A stretch of 64,000 nucleotides of DNA, taken from Nitrospira sp. ND1. Its GTDB lineage: Bacteria; Nitrospirota; Nitrospiria; Nitrospirales; Nitrospiraceae. The stretch spans positions 45,071 through 109,070 of the forward strand of contig NZ_FWEX01000005.1 in NCBI RefSeq assembly GCF_900170025.1, in the 5' to 3' direction. A program made the position numbers and the translations under genes. The notes under the pieces are model-generated. The model saw nothing but the letters and a program-made list of their open reading frames with translations. It had not been told where the DNA came from and made no database searches. Positions 50,795-60,576 of this stretch are shown piece by piece (the first letter of the stretch is position 1; each line of letters starts with the position of its first letter).

Positions 50795-51313
50795 ATGGAA
50801 GCACGTACCCACCTGGAAATGTCGACGCTGATCCGAGATCACGGCCACGACCTGCAGCAATTCCTGACTCGCCGCCTGGGCTGCACGGAAACCGCCAAGG
50901 ACCTGGTCCAGGATACGTTTGTTCGCCTGCTGCAGAACAGGTCCGGCGAGATCCTCACCAATCCGCGTGCCTTTCTCTTTCGCATCGCCACGAATCTCGT
51001 CATCGACCACCATCGTCGGCGACAATACCGCGAGACCGTGACGCTCGACGATCCTGAACGCCCGATCGACCAGGCAGATCCCGCGCCCTCGATTGAAACC
51101 GTCGTCTGGTCGAAACAGCAGGTCGCGCGCCTGAAACAGGCGATCGAGGAACTGCCTCCCAAGTGCCGGCAGGTGTTTGTGCTCATCAAGTTTCACCACT
51201 TGAGCCATGCCGAGGTGGCCGTCAAGCTGGGCATTTCCCAAAGCACCGTCGTCAAACACATGGTCAAGGCGGTGGACTTTTGCAGAAGCCGACTCCAGGA
51301 TTTGTCATCCTGA
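50795..51313 (+). CDS. FecI-type ECF sigma factor, module 2
   Basis: 172 aa (an internal ATG at 50819 is possible). Region 2 is DLQQFLTRRLGCTETAKDLV and AFLFRIATNLVIDHHRRR; region 4 is KCRQVFVLIKFHHLSHAEVA and LGISQSTVVKHM. It is followed by a FecR gene and a siderophore receptor gene on the same strand, and so is expected to drive the receptor at 52.5 kb. Confidence 0.92.
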   Translation: MEARTHLEMSTLIRDHGHDLQQFLTRRLGCTETAKDLVQDTFVRLLQNRSGEILTNPRAFLFRIATNLVIDHHRRRQYRETVTLDDPERPIDQADPAPSIETVVWSKQQVARLKQAIEELPPKCRQVFVLIKFHHLSHAEVAVKLGISQSTVVKHMVKAVDFCRSRLQDLSS

Positions 51314-51412
51314 ACGTCCCGCCCGAATGGATGTTCTCCCCGCCTCGCTCGTCTACTGTTAGTGGGAACCTGTCGAACCGGAAGATGACAGGGCAACGGG
51401 CGACGCGCTACC

Positions 51413-52414
51413 ATGATCACCCCAATGGACACACCAGAACGCGACAGGCTCGCCTCGACCGCATCCGAGTGGCTGGTACGGATGGAGTCCGGCACGATCA
51501 CGGCCGCCGAGCGGCTGCGCTTCGCTGAATGGCTCTCCTCCGATCCTTCCCATCGAGATGCCTATCGGGAGGCCGAGCGATTCTGGCACGGGCTGGACCG
51601 TTTGAATCCCGACGACATCCGCGAGTTCGTTCGGTACCTTACAGAGGACACGATCACGGATCCGCGGGGAACATCCCGCTCTTGGCGGCGTGTCGCGGCG
51701 CTGGCGGCAAGCCTCGTGCTCGTCGCAGGCATCGGTCTCTGGATCACGACTGCCTGGTTGCCGTTCGGCGATTACCGCACGGCGGTGGGAGAAGTGCGAA
51801 CGGTCACCCTGGCGGATGGATCGATCGTACAACTGAATACGGATACGGCATTGTCCGTGTCGATCACGGAACATGGACGGCGGCTGACGCTCCATCGGGG
51901 AGAAGCGTTCTTCACCGTCGCGCCGGATGCGGCTCGCCCCTTTGAGGTCGAAGCCGGCAGGGGCGCGATCCGGGCGTTGGGAACGGCGTTCAACGTGAGA
52001 ACAGGCTCCGATCGCACCACCGTCACGGTCACCGAACACGGCATCCGGATCCGCTTGGGGAAAGAGACGTCCGCGGAAGTTCACGCGGGAGAACGCCTTC
52101 GGTATCGGCCGGATGGATGGATCGATCCGATCGAAACGGCGGACATGGATCGCGCACTGGCCTGGCGCCACCATCGCCTGATCTTCGAGAACCAACCCTT
52201 ACCGGAAGTCCTCGCCGAATTGGCACGATACCGTTCAGGCCGGCTCGTCATCCTCCGGGATGAATCCCTGAAAACCCTGCCCGTCACCGGCTCGTTCGAC
52301 ACCGAGCGATTGGATCACCTCCTGCCCGCCATCGAAGAAAGCCTTCCCGTCCGGATCGTCTCGTTCGCCGATCGCGTCATCCTCCTGTATCGGGGCCTCC
52401 CCAAGAAATCCTGA
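51413..52414 (+). CDS. FecR-type anti-sigma/sensor protein, module 2
   Basis: 333 aa. The anti-sigma segment (ASEWLVRMESGTITAAERLR, FAEWLSSDPSHRDAY) is followed by a membrane helix at ~90-110 (ALAASLVLVAGIGLWITTAW), the FecR domain (YRTAVGEVRTVTLADGSIVQ, GEAFFTVAPDAARPFEVEA, RALGTAFNV) and a DUF4974-type end (EVLAELARYRSGRLVIL). It lies 99 nt after the sigma gene and 105 nt before the receptor. Confidence 0.92.
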   Translation: MITPMDTPERDRLASTASEWLVRMESGTITAAERLRFAEWLSSDPSHRDAYREAERFWHGLDRLNPDDIREFVRYLTEDTITDPRGTSRSWRRVAALAASLVLVAGIGLWITTAWLPFGDYRTAVGEVRTVTLADGSIVQLNTDTALSVSITEHGRRLTLHRGEAFFTVAPDAARPFEVEAGRGAIRALGTAFNVRTGSDRTTVTVTEHGIRIRLGKETSAEVHAGERLRYRPDGWIDPIETADMDRALAWRHHRLIFENQPLPEVLAELARYRSGRLVILRDESLKTLPVTGSFDTERLDHLLPAIEESLPVRIVSFADRVILLYRGLPKKS

Positions 52415-52519
52415 AATTTTCTTCGAGCACTAGACCTTTCCTCCCTCCCGTCCGTCGTAGTGAATGGGCCGTGAAGACGGCCGCATCACCCATCGCACCA
52501 CGACGGAAAGGACCAAGCA

Positions 52520-55081
52520 ATGTTCGGAACCATCACGACGCTGTGCACTCGTCGGCAAACCCAGTCCCGACCGGGCACCTGCACCTCGATTCACGTACTG
52601 CTCTGCAGCCTTCTCCTGATGCTTGCAAGCCATGGCTCCTTCGTCCACGCGCAAGAGCCGTCTTCCACGGTCTCGCGATCCTTTGCGATTGCCCCGCAGC
52701 CTCTCTCTTCCGCCCTGCTTCAGTTTTCGGACGCGACGCAGATCGAAGTGCTGTTCGATGCGACCATCGCCCGCGACCTCCAGACGCAAGGCGTCTCGGG
52801 AGACTATGCCCCGGAGGAGGCCCTGCGCATGCTGTTACAGGACACAGGCCTCTCCTATCGCACCACGAGCGCCGGGAGCGTCACACTCGAGCAGGCCGCC
52901 GGCCTCCCGATCGTGCCGGCTCCGACGGTTCAAAGTCCGCCGACAGAACCCACGCCTCAGGCTGTGTCGCGCCCCGCCGCTCAGAAGTCGGTGAAGGTCC
53001 CGGAGATCGTGGTGAAGGACGTCCGTGAGCGCGACGACGATGCCCAGACCTATATCGCCGAGGAATCCACCACGGCCACCAGGACCGATACGCCGATTCG
53101 CGACGTGCCGCAGTCGATTCAGGTCATCACGCGCAAGGTCATCGAAGAACAGCGCACCTTCCGGCTCCAGAACACGTTGGAGAACGTGTCCGGCATCAAC
53201 GCCACGGAGTCCGCGGCCTCCCTCTACGACTCGCTCATCATTCGGGGCTTCAGCGCGACGGATCGTAGTTACTTTCGCAACGGCTTGCTGGATCCCTTCG
53301 CCCAATTCACCGCCTCCGACACATACAATATCCGCCGGCTTGAAGTCCTGAAGGGTCCGGCCGCCGTCCTCTACGGGCAGGGAGATCCTGGCGGTGTGAT
53401 CAACATCGTGACGAACAAACCCCTGCCGAATGCAGGCTATTCAGCCAATGTCACGTTAGGAAACTTCAACTTCTACCGATCCGAGCTTGATGCCACCGGC
53501 CCGCTCAATGCCGATAAGACCGTCTTGTATCGATTAAACGTAGCCGGGCAGAAAGCCGGCAGTTTTATCGACTATGCCAATCGCGATCTCGCGGCCATCG
53601 CGCCGAGCATCACCTGGCTGATGAGCTCACGGACCACGCTGACCGTCGAGGCCGATTATCTCAGACGGTGGAGCAACGACCCCTACGGCCTGCCGGCTCA
53701 AGGGACCATTCTCCCCAACCTCAACGGGCCCATTCCGCGCAACCGTTCCGTGACCCTCGGCGACTTCAGTACGTTCAACCGCACGTCGTATCGCTTCGGA
53801 TATGACCTCACCCATCAGTTCAACGACAAATGGTCCATTCGCAATGCGTTCAGACATACCATCGTGGAGGACGACAAAAATAATCTATACGCAGGCGGAT
53901 TCTTTCTGGAACCGGACGAGCGCACGTTCCAAAGATTTCAGGTGTTGCAACCGGCCGTGGCCCGCCGGCACGCCAATTCGATGGTAACCAACGTGGTAGG
54001 CCATATTCGCTTTCTGGAGATGGACCATACGCTGTTGACCGGTGTCGAATTGCGGCAGGAGAAGACCGATCAATTCATCTTCACCTCGGGCTCGGCCCCG
54101 CCCTTGGATCTCTTCGCGCCGAACTACTCACTCAGCCCGTTGCCGTTCGACGGAGACCGGGTCAGTTTCCAGGCCGACAACAAGACCGCGGCGTTCTATG
54201 TGCAGGACCAGATCACCCTTCTGCCGAACCTGAAATTCATGGGCGGCTTACGTTTCGACTATGTGCATCAATCGACGCAATCGACCACGGCAAGTCATGC
54301 GTCGGACAACCATGCAGTCAGCCCGCGACTGGGACTGGTCTATCAACCCATCGAACCCATTTCGCTCTATACGTCCTGGACCAAGGGGTTTCAGCCGAGT
54401 TCCCCCTCATCCTTCAACCCCAACGGTAATCTGTTCAAGCCGGAACGGTCGACACAATACGAGGTCGGTATGAAAACGTTCCTCTTCGACAACCGCGTGT
54501 CGGCTACCCTCGCCTGGTTCCACCTAACCCGTGAAAATCTACTCACGCCCAACCCTGATCCGGCGCTGGCGCTGCAAGGCTTCTCTGTCCAGACAGGTGA
54601 ACAACGCAGTCAGGGCGTGGAATTGGACGTGACCGCCCAAATCACCCCGGGGTGGAACATGATCACCGGCTATGCCTATACCGACGCCGAGGTGACCAAG
54701 GATAACGATCTGTCACTGGTGGCGAAACGACTGGCCAACGTGCCCTACAACAAGTTCACCCTCTGGTCGACGTACCATTTTCAGGAAGGTCCGCTGCAGG
54801 GATTCGGATTCGGCGGAGGGCTGTTCGCCTATAGCAGTCGCAATTCCACGATTTTCGAAGGGCAAGTGGACATGCCCGGCTACATCAGAGCCGATGCAGC
54901 CCTGTACTACAATCGGGATCTGCAGAAGGGCAACTGGCTGGGAGCGAAAGGAGTGAACGTCGCACTCAATATCCGCAACCTTCTGGATCAGCGATACGTC
55001 GCCACCTCTTACAACGGCTCGTCGCAGTTCTTCTTCGGCGAACCCCGGACGGTGCTAGCGACCGTGGGGCTGCGGTTCTGA
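52520..55081 (+). CDS. TonB-dependent siderophore receptor with STN signalling domain, module 2
   Basis: 853 aa, with AAGGA 8 nt upstream. The signal peptide ends near FVHA|QE (~44). STN at ~55-130 (FAIAPQPLSSALLQFSDATQ), TonB box KVPEIVVKDV (~166), plug with SLIIRGFSATDRSYFRNGLL, LEVLKGPAAVLYGQGDPGGV and INIVTNKPL, barrel ending in the classical C-terminal Phe (TVGLRF). It imports an unknown ferric siderophore and signals to its FecR. Sequence differences from receptors 1 and 3 in the barrel imply a different ligand. Confidence 0.95.
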   Translation: MFGTITTLCTRRQTQSRPGTCTSIHVLLCSLLLMLASHGSFVHAQEPSSTVSRSFAIAPQPLSSALLQFSDATQIEVLFDATIARDLQTQGVSGDYAPEEALRMLLQDTGLSYRTTSAGSVTLEQAAGLPIVPAPTVQSPPTEPTPQAVSRPAAQKSVKVPEIVVKDVRERDDDAQTYIAEESTTATRTDTPIRDVPQSIQVITRKVIEEQRTFRLQNTLENVSGINATESAASLYDSLIIRGFSATDRSYFRNGLLDPFAQFTASDTYNIRRLEVLKGPAAVLYGQGDPGGVINIVTNKPLPNAGYSANVTLGNFNFYRSELDATGPLNADKTVLYRLNVAGQKAGSFIDYANRDLAAIAPSITWLMSSRTTLTVEADYLRRWSNDPYGLPAQGTILPNLNGPIPRNRSVTLGDFSTFNRTSYRFGYDLTHQFNDKWSIRNAFRHTIVEDDKNNLYAGGFFLEPDERTFQRFQVLQPAVARRHANSMVTNVVGHIRFLEMDHTLLTGVELRQEKTDQFIFTSGSAPPLDLFAPNYSLSPLPFDGDRVSFQADNKTAAFYVQDQITLLPNLKFMGGLRFDYVHQSTQSTTASHASDNHAVSPRLGLVYQPIEPISLYTSWTKGFQPSSPSSFNPNGNLFKPERSTQYEVGMKTFLFDNRVSATLAWFHLTRENLLTPNPDPALALQGFSVQTGEQRSQGVELDVTAQITPGWNMITGYAYTDAEVTKDNDLSLVAKRLANVPYNKFTLWSTYHFQEGPLQGFGFGGGLFAYSSRNSTIFEGQVDMPGYIRADAALYYNRDLQKGNWLGAKGVNVALNIRNLLDQRYVATSYNGSSQFFFGEPRTVLATVGLRF

Positions 55082-55104
55082 CCTCGTCCCGGTACGGAAT
55101 ACAG

Positions 55105-55140
55105 AAGGCGGGCCACCGGTGTTATCCCGTGGTCCGCCTT
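55105..55140 (+). terminator. hairpin after receptor 2
   Basis: AAGGCGGGCCAC pairs with GTGGTCCGCCTT (one G-T pair) across a 12-nt loop, 24 nt after the receptor stop. It has no clear T-tract on the plus strand, so it may be a terminator, a processing site or an mRNA stabiliser. Confidence 0.5.
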
Positions 55141-55189
55141 ACCTGCCATCGCCGGGGAAACAACGAACGATTCTCTGAAAAGGAATTCT

Positions 55190-55444
55190 ATGCATTACCT
55201 CGCACTCCTGGTCCTCCTCCTGTCCGGCTGCGTCGAAGGCCGATGGGTTCATCCGGAGAATACCGCAGACCAAACCGCACAGGACTGGGAACACTGCAAG
55301 GCGGAGGTGCTCTCGGGGCAGGAACATAACAAAGAAACCCTGGCAGGCGGCATCAACCTCAGCGGCTGCATGCATGGCAAAGGGTATTCCTACGTTGAAG
55401 ACCGCCAGCCGCAGGCCGGAGCCGACACCTCGACGCATCGCTGA
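55190..55444 (+). CDS. small lipoprotein
   Basis: 84 aa, with AAGGA 6 nt upstream. A short signal peptide MHYLALLVLLLSGC carries the lipobox LLSG|C, so it is a lipoprotein of about 70 residues. DWEHCKAEVLSGQEHNKETL and GCMHGKGYSYVE show two more Cys, a pattern found in small outer-membrane lipoproteins. It lies between module 2 and module 3 after a hairpin. Function unknown. Confidence 0.78.
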   Translation: MHYLALLVLLLSGCVEGRWVHPENTADQTAQDWEHCKAEVLSGQEHNKETLAGGINLSGCMHGKGYSYVEDRQPQAGADTSTHR

Positions 55445-55641
55445 CGGCATCGGTCTGCACGAACGGATACGCCACCGCCTGGCACTCCCGATCGGTCGTT
55501 CCTCTTCAGATACAGCCTCTCTCCTCATCGCCAAATGGGCCGAGCAGAAAGACCCTCTGCTTCCTGCCTGGAGGTTGGGTTTTTCAGCTCTCGCCCGTCA
55601 CCCTTTTCCAGGAACAACGCACAACATTCAGGAGTGTAGAC

Positions 55642-56226
55642 ATGGCCCTTGTGGGCCAGGCCCCTTATGATGCGCTCGGCGCTCAGGCAACCGAGCAAGG
55701 ACCTGCCTCAACCATGGAATCCAATCCGACCAATCGCACACTGGGCGCATACACCGGATACTATCGGGAACTTCTAAGCTTCCTGACGGCCCAGCTGCGT
55801 TGTCCGCACGAAGCGGCGGACCTGGTGCAGGAAACCTTCGCCAGACTTCTCGCGCTCGATAACCCGGACGTGGTCCGCCAGCCACGGGCGTTTCTCTATC
55901 GCATTGCCCGCAACCTCGCCATCGACTCGAGCCGGAAAGTTTCCGTCCGCAATCGTTTCCTGATCGATCTCAGCGAACTGGAGGAAGCCCCATCCGCCGC
56001 TCCGCTGCCGGATTATCTGCTCGAGGGGAATCAGCTCAGACGCGCACTGGATCAGACCATCACTGAAATGCCGCCTCGCCGGCGGGATGTCTTTCTGCTC
56101 TACCGCTTCGCAGGGTTGAAGCAGGCGGAGATTGCCGAACGACTCGGCATCTCGACCTCGATGGTGGAGCGACACTTGATGAAAGCCATGGCGCAATGCA
56201 GACAACGATTGCAGTCACACCTGTGA
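55642..56226 (+). CDS. FecI-type ECF sigma factor, module 3
   Basis: 194 aa from ATG 55642, supported by AGGAG 7 nt upstream; an internal ATG at 55714 lacks one. The first ~30 residues are an extra disordered leader. Region 2: LLSFLTAQLRCPHEAADLVQ, AFLYRIARNLAIDSSRK. Region 4: RRRDVFLLYRFAGLKQAEIA, LGISTSMVERHL. It leads the third sigma-FecR-receptor set. Confidence 0.92.
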   Translation: MALVGQAPYDALGAQATEQGPASTMESNPTNRTLGAYTGYYRELLSFLTAQLRCPHEAADLVQETFARLLALDNPDVVRQPRAFLYRIARNLAIDSSRKVSVRNRFLIDLSELEEAPSAAPLPDYLLEGNQLRRALDQTITEMPPRRRDVFLLYRFAGLKQAEIAERLGISTSMVERHLMKAMAQCRQRLQSHL

Positions 56227-56260
56227 CATCTCTACCACCAGCCAAAGGCCTTGATCGGTC

Positions 56261-57280
56261 ATGACCGATTCGTTGCCTCCATCTCGACGAACTGCAGCCG
56301 AGGACGCCATCCGATGGTTTCTCCGCCTGCGTGAACCGGGCTGTTCTGCCGAGGACACAGGGCTCTTCGAACAATGGCTGGCCTCCGACCCTGCCCACCA
56401 CGCAGAGTACCTGGCGGTACAGGCGACGTGGAAACACGTGGATGCCGTTGCGACTCGACCCAGTCCCGAATTGCAATTCCACCTCGCCCACGCGATGACC
56501 ATCCAGGTGAAATCGCAGAGAGAACATCGAGGCAGGATCCTCAGGCAATTGACAGCGTTGGCGGCGATGCTCCTTCTGGTGAGCGGAACCCTGTGGTGGT
56601 GGTCCTTCGCGGTCACCGAAAGCACATACCGCACGGCCAAAGGCAGGCAACAGACCGTCACCCTCTCCGATGGCACGATCCTGGATCTCAATACCGAGAG
56701 CAGCGTCACGGTACGAATGTGGGGCCGGGGACGCCAGGTGATCCTCCACACCGGCGAGGCCTATTTTACGGTCGCCAAAGATCCGGCCCGGCCGTTCGAA
56801 GTCGTCGCACTCAACGGGCACATCCGCGACATCGGCACGCAGTTTGCGGTCTACCGGCAGGCCGAGCGCGTACTGGTAGCCGTCGAGAGCGGAGCGGTCG
56901 GCGTGGCTCTTCCCTCCACAGACAACGGCGCTTCACAAACCCATGTCCTGAGCCCTGGAGAACGAGCCACATACACCACCGCAGGCGAGTGGTTGCTGCT
57001 CGATCATGTCGACCCGCGACGGATCGCCGCCTGGCGGCAAGGCACCCTCCGGTTCGACCGGATCCCATTGCGCGACGCCATCCGGGAAATCGAGCGCTAC
57101 TGGACTGGACGAATTCTCCTGGCCGATCCTGCCCTGGGGGCCATCTCCGTCAGCGGGGTGTTCGACCACCGGAAGCTCGAAGAATTTTTTACAGCGCTGC
57201 CGACCATCATCCCGGTTCACGTCACACATCGCGACGGGAACATGATCCTCAGTGCGCCGGTGTCGTCCGTGCGTCCGTAG
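56261..57280 (+). CDS. FecR-type anti-sigma/sensor protein, module 3
   Basis: 339 aa. The anti-sigma segment (DAIRWFLRLREPGCSAEDTG, FEQWLASDPAHHAEY) is followed by a membrane helix at ~95-115 (LTALAAMLLLVSGTLWWWSF), the FecR domain (YRTAKGRQQTVTLSDGTILD, GEAYFTVAKDPARPFEVVA, DIGTQFAV) and DUF4974-type end (DAIREIERYWTGRILL). It starts 34 nt after the sigma gene. Confidence 0.92.
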   Translation: MTDSLPPSRRTAAEDAIRWFLRLREPGCSAEDTGLFEQWLASDPAHHAEYLAVQATWKHVDAVATRPSPELQFHLAHAMTIQVKSQREHRGRILRQLTALAAMLLLVSGTLWWWSFAVTESTYRTAKGRQQTVTLSDGTILDLNTESSVTVRMWGRGRQVILHTGEAYFTVAKDPARPFEVVALNGHIRDIGTQFAVYRQAERVLVAVESGAVGVALPSTDNGASQTHVLSPGERATYTTAGEWLLLDHVDPRRIAAWRQGTLRFDRIPLRDAIREIERYWTGRILLADPALGAISVSGVFDHRKLEEFFTALPTIIPVHVTHRDGNMILSAPVSSVRP

Positions 57281-57388
57281 TAATCCCCGATAATTTCACG
57301 TGAACAGGTTGGGAAGTCGACCCTTCGCGCGTCTTCTGTACAGATTGGGAAGAACGTTCACCACCACAGCACTGCGCGGGGGAGCACG

Positions 57389-59860
57389 ATGATGATCGCG
57401 AGAACATGCGATGCCGTATCAGACACGGAAACCACGATATGCCGGTGGTTATGCACACTCGTTCAAATCTTGCCGGCCATAGTCGCGATGACAATCCTCG
57501 CCGCTGCACAGGCCTCGGCTCAAGATGCGGTGTGGTCGTTCGACATTCCCTCCCAATCGTTGCCTGCGGCGTTGGATGCCTTTGCGGAACAGGCGCATGT
57601 GCAGATGTTGTATAAGGCCGACAGCGTGCGGGATCTGCAGTCCGCGCCGGTCTCGGGGCAATTGTCGCCCGAACAGGCGCTGCACCACCTTCTGCAAGGC
57701 ACGGGGTTGTCGTTTCAGTCCGGTGGTCCGAACACCATCACAGTCGTGACCCCGCCTGCAGAACCGAATCACGAAAGCGCGCCGCCGGCGAGGGATCGCC
57801 CTCGCACGGAGAAACCGCTCAAAGTGCCCGAGATCCTGGTGAAGGACGTACAGGAGCGAGAGGGCGATGTGTCCTATGTGGCGGAGGGCACGAAAACCGC
57901 CACAAAAACCGACATCCCGCTGATCGAAACACCCCAGTCCATCAGCGTGATCACGCGCAGTCGCATGGTAGCCCAGGAGGTCAACTCGGTCGCGGAGGCG
58001 CTGCGCTACACGCCGGGTGTACAGGCCGAGCCGTTCGGCTTCGAGCCCCGCTTTACATTCCTGAGATTTCGTGGATTCGACGCCACACAGAACGGATTGT
58101 TTCGGGACGGTCTGCAGCTACGCAACCCCGGCTTCGCGGTCAGCTACAATCTTGAACCCTACGGCGCGGAAGAGATCGACGTGCTGCGCGGCCCGGCCTC
58201 ATTTCTCTATGGGCAGGGAAGCCCCGGCGGATTGTTGAACTACATCACCAAGCGACCGACCCGGGAATCGTTGCACGAAGTGCAGTTCTTGACGGGAAAC
58301 TTCGGCCGTCACGAAGGCCGGTTCGACTTCGGCGGCAAGCTGAATGACAGCGACGTGTTGTCCTTCCGGTTGACCGGCCTGTTTCGCGAAAGCGGCACGC
58401 AGCTCGATCAGGTGCCGAACGATCGCATCTACATTGCGCCCGCTGTCACCTGGCAGGCGGCGGCACGAACGCAGATCACGTTTTCGGCCCATTTTCAAAA
58501 AGATCAGCTCGGGTCTTCGCAGGCCTTGCCGGCCGAAGGCTCACTGCGCTTCAATTCTAACGGCAGAATCCCGGTATCCCGGTTCACCGGACATCCCGAT
58601 ATCGAAAAGCAAAATAGAACGGAATCCTCCTTGGGGTATGAGGTGCGACACGGCCTCGCGCCGGACTGGGATGTGGTCCACAAGCTCCGCTACAGTTCCA
58701 CCGAGCTCGACGGCCTGACCACTTACAGCAACAGTTTCGGCACGGACAAACGCACCGTCTCGCGATTCGCCTACGGGTCGCTCGGCAAACTGAATGCGTT
58801 GACCATCGACAATCAGGTGCATGGGAAATTCTCCACCGGTCCGTTTCAGCATCAAGTGCTGGGAGGACTGGACTTCCAGCGGATCACCGTAGACTTGCGG
58901 CAAACCTTCGGAGCGGCGACCGATGTCGATATTTTCAATCGTTACGATTATGGGGCCCCTTTTGCGTTGCCTCCCGTGTTTCTGAATCAGCGGGTCACTC
59001 AGCTTCAAACCGGCGTCTATTTGCAAGATCAGGTCAAGCTCTATGACCATTGGCTGTTGACGCTCGGCGGCCGGCACGATTGGGCGAGCGATGAGACGCA
59101 AGACCGAATGACGGGGGCGCCGAGCAGGAGTCAGGCAGATCGCAAAGCCACCGGCCGCGCCGCTCTGACCTATCTGTTCGACAACGGCCTGGCTCCCTAC
59201 ATCAGCTATTCGACCTTTTTTCTTCCGGCGATCGGCGTGAACTCAAATGGACAGGCCTTCACGCCGGAAACGGGCCGTCAGTACGAACTGGGTATCAAGT
59301 ATCAAATTCCCAGGACACGCACTCTCTTGACCGCCGCACTGTTCGACCTAACGCGCGAAAACTTCATCCAGACCGACCCGAGCGCCTTTCTCCAGGTACA
59401 GCGGGGAAAAGCCCGTTCGCGAGGTCTGGAGTTGGAAGGGGTGGCAAGTTTCGACTCCGGGCTGGACGTCATCGCTTCGTTTACCCTACTGGACAACGAA
59501 GTCAGGGAGACCGCCAACCCGCTCGAAAAGGGAAAACGGCTGCCGCAGACACCCGGGCAATTCGGGTCATTATGGGTGAAATACACGTTCTCCGGCGGGA
59601 GCCTGAAGGGGTTCGGGATCGGCGGCGGAGCGCGGTATACCGGGTATACCTACGGCGATGAAGCCAACACCTTTCGCGTCCCCAGCTATGTCGTGGGGGA
59701 CGCCGCCATCGACTACACCTGGAAGCATTATCGGTTCGCGCTGAACTTCAACAACATTTTCAATCAAGATCAATTCGGCTGTTTCGACCGGAGCGGCAGT
59801 TTCTTTTGCACCTTCGGCGAACGGCGCACTGTGGTGGGAAGCGTCACCTATCGATGGTAA
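57389..59860 (+). CDS. TonB-dependent siderophore receptor with STN signalling domain, module 3
   Basis: 823 aa (ATG 57389 or 57392, GGGGAG upstream). Signal peptide ends near ASA|QD (~45). STN at ~48-115 (FDIPSQSLPAALDAFAEQAH), TonB box KVPEILVKDV (~148), plug with TFLRFRGFDATQNGLFRDGL, EIDVLRGPASFLYGQGSPGG and LLNYITKRP, barrel ending GSVTYRW with a terminal Trp. It imports an unknown ferric siderophore and signals to FecR of module 3. The adjacent cupin gene starts 145 nt downstream. Confidence 0.95.
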   Translation: MMIARTCDAVSDTETTICRWLCTLVQILPAIVAMTILAAAQASAQDAVWSFDIPSQSLPAALDAFAEQAHVQMLYKADSVRDLQSAPVSGQLSPEQALHHLLQGTGLSFQSGGPNTITVVTPPAEPNHESAPPARDRPRTEKPLKVPEILVKDVQEREGDVSYVAEGTKTATKTDIPLIETPQSISVITRSRMVAQEVNSVAEALRYTPGVQAEPFGFEPRFTFLRFRGFDATQNGLFRDGLQLRNPGFAVSYNLEPYGAEEIDVLRGPASFLYGQGSPGGLLNYITKRPTRESLHEVQFLTGNFGRHEGRFDFGGKLNDSDVLSFRLTGLFRESGTQLDQVPNDRIYIAPAVTWQAAARTQITFSAHFQKDQLGSSQALPAEGSLRFNSNGRIPVSRFTGHPDIEKQNRTESSLGYEVRHGLAPDWDVVHKLRYSSTELDGLTTYSNSFGTDKRTVSRFAYGSLGKLNALTIDNQVHGKFSTGPFQHQVLGGLDFQRITVDLRQTFGAATDVDIFNRYDYGAPFALPPVFLNQRVTQLQTGVYLQDQVKLYDHWLLTLGGRHDWASDETQDRMTGAPSRSQADRKATGRAALTYLFDNGLAPYISYSTFFLPAIGVNSNGQAFTPETGRQYELGIKYQIPRTRTLLTAALFDLTRENFIQTDPSAFLQVQRGKARSRGLELEGVASFDSGLDVIASFTLLDNEVRETANPLEKGKRLPQTPGQFGSLWVKYTFSGGSLKGFGIGGGARYTGYTYGDEANTFRVPSYVVGDAAIDYTWKHYRFALNFNNIFNQDQFGCFDRSGSFFCTFGERRTVVGSVTYRW

Positions 59861-60004
59861 ACGCAGCATGAGACCCTACCTGTTCATCGACGGTCGTCCG
59901 GTCGCCGATACGTGACGCTTGACTCGTCCACCTTGGGATGCCAGGGTACAGTGTCCTTCTTGGACCCCTTGTTCAGAGGATTCATGATCGAAGGGAGCAT
60001 CGCC

Positions 60005-60406
60005 ATGAAAGGCTATCTCATTCAAATCGAAGATGCCACACGCGACAATCAGTATTACCGTCGAGTGCTCTTTACGGCACAACACTCCCAGCTGGTGTTG
60101 ATGAGCCTCAAGCCTGGTGAAGAAATCGGAGAAGAGGTTCATGAGTTGGATCAGTTTATTCGTTTCGAAGAGGGCGAGGGAATCGTGGTCCTGGACGGAG
60201 AGAACCACGCGGTGAGCGACGGCTTTGCGGTCGTCATCCCGGCCGGGACCAGGCACAATGTCGTCAATAGCGGGAAAACGGCAGCACTTAAGTTGTACAG
60301 TCTCTATAGCCCTCCGGAACATAAAGATGGAATCATTCACAAAACGAAGCAGGAAGCCGACGCGGATCACGATCATCATTTTGACGGTCGGACGTCAATG
60401 AAATAG
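60005..60406 (+). CDS. cupin-domain protein
   Basis: 133 aa from ATG 60005, with GGGAG 7 nt upstream; ATG 59984 (GAGG 5 nt upstream) would add 7 residues. A single cupin fold is visible: LVLMSLKPGEEIGEEVHELD and FIRFEEGEGIVVLDGENHAV, then VVIPAGTRHNVVNSG. The metal-site pattern G-x5-E...E and H of small cupins is present. The C-terminus has a His-rich HDHH. Function unknown; it may bind iron or a small sugar. It follows receptor 3. Confidence 0.82.
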   Translation: MKGYLIQIEDATRDNQYYRRVLFTAQHSQLVLMSLKPGEEIGEEVHELDQFIRFEEGEGIVVLDGENHAVSDGFAVVIPAGTRHNVVNSGKTAALKLYSLYSPPEHKDGIIHKTKQEADADHDHHFDGRTSMK

Positions 60407-60576
60407 GGCTGTTTACGGGTCATATCCTCGGCGCGCGGGCGAGTAACTCCATGAGCTGACGAGAGACTCGTCGGGCCGCTGCACGAAGGTCTTGTCGAAG
60501 GCCAGCCCTGCCTCGCTCTGCAAACCTGCCGGACAGTTTGAATCGGACCTCTCCCCATCAGCATACATGGTCAAGT

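Noticed and set aside
50603..51259. N-terminal extension of the Fur-family gene to 391 aa
   Set aside because: It would overlap the opposite ECF sigma gene; a GTG at 50602 has a strong ribosome site and gives a normal length.
52415..52519. FecI-type -35/-10 promoters ahead of the three receptor genes
   Set aside because: GAAAT-like and TCC-like fragments occur, but no common spaced motif is shared by all three upstream regions.
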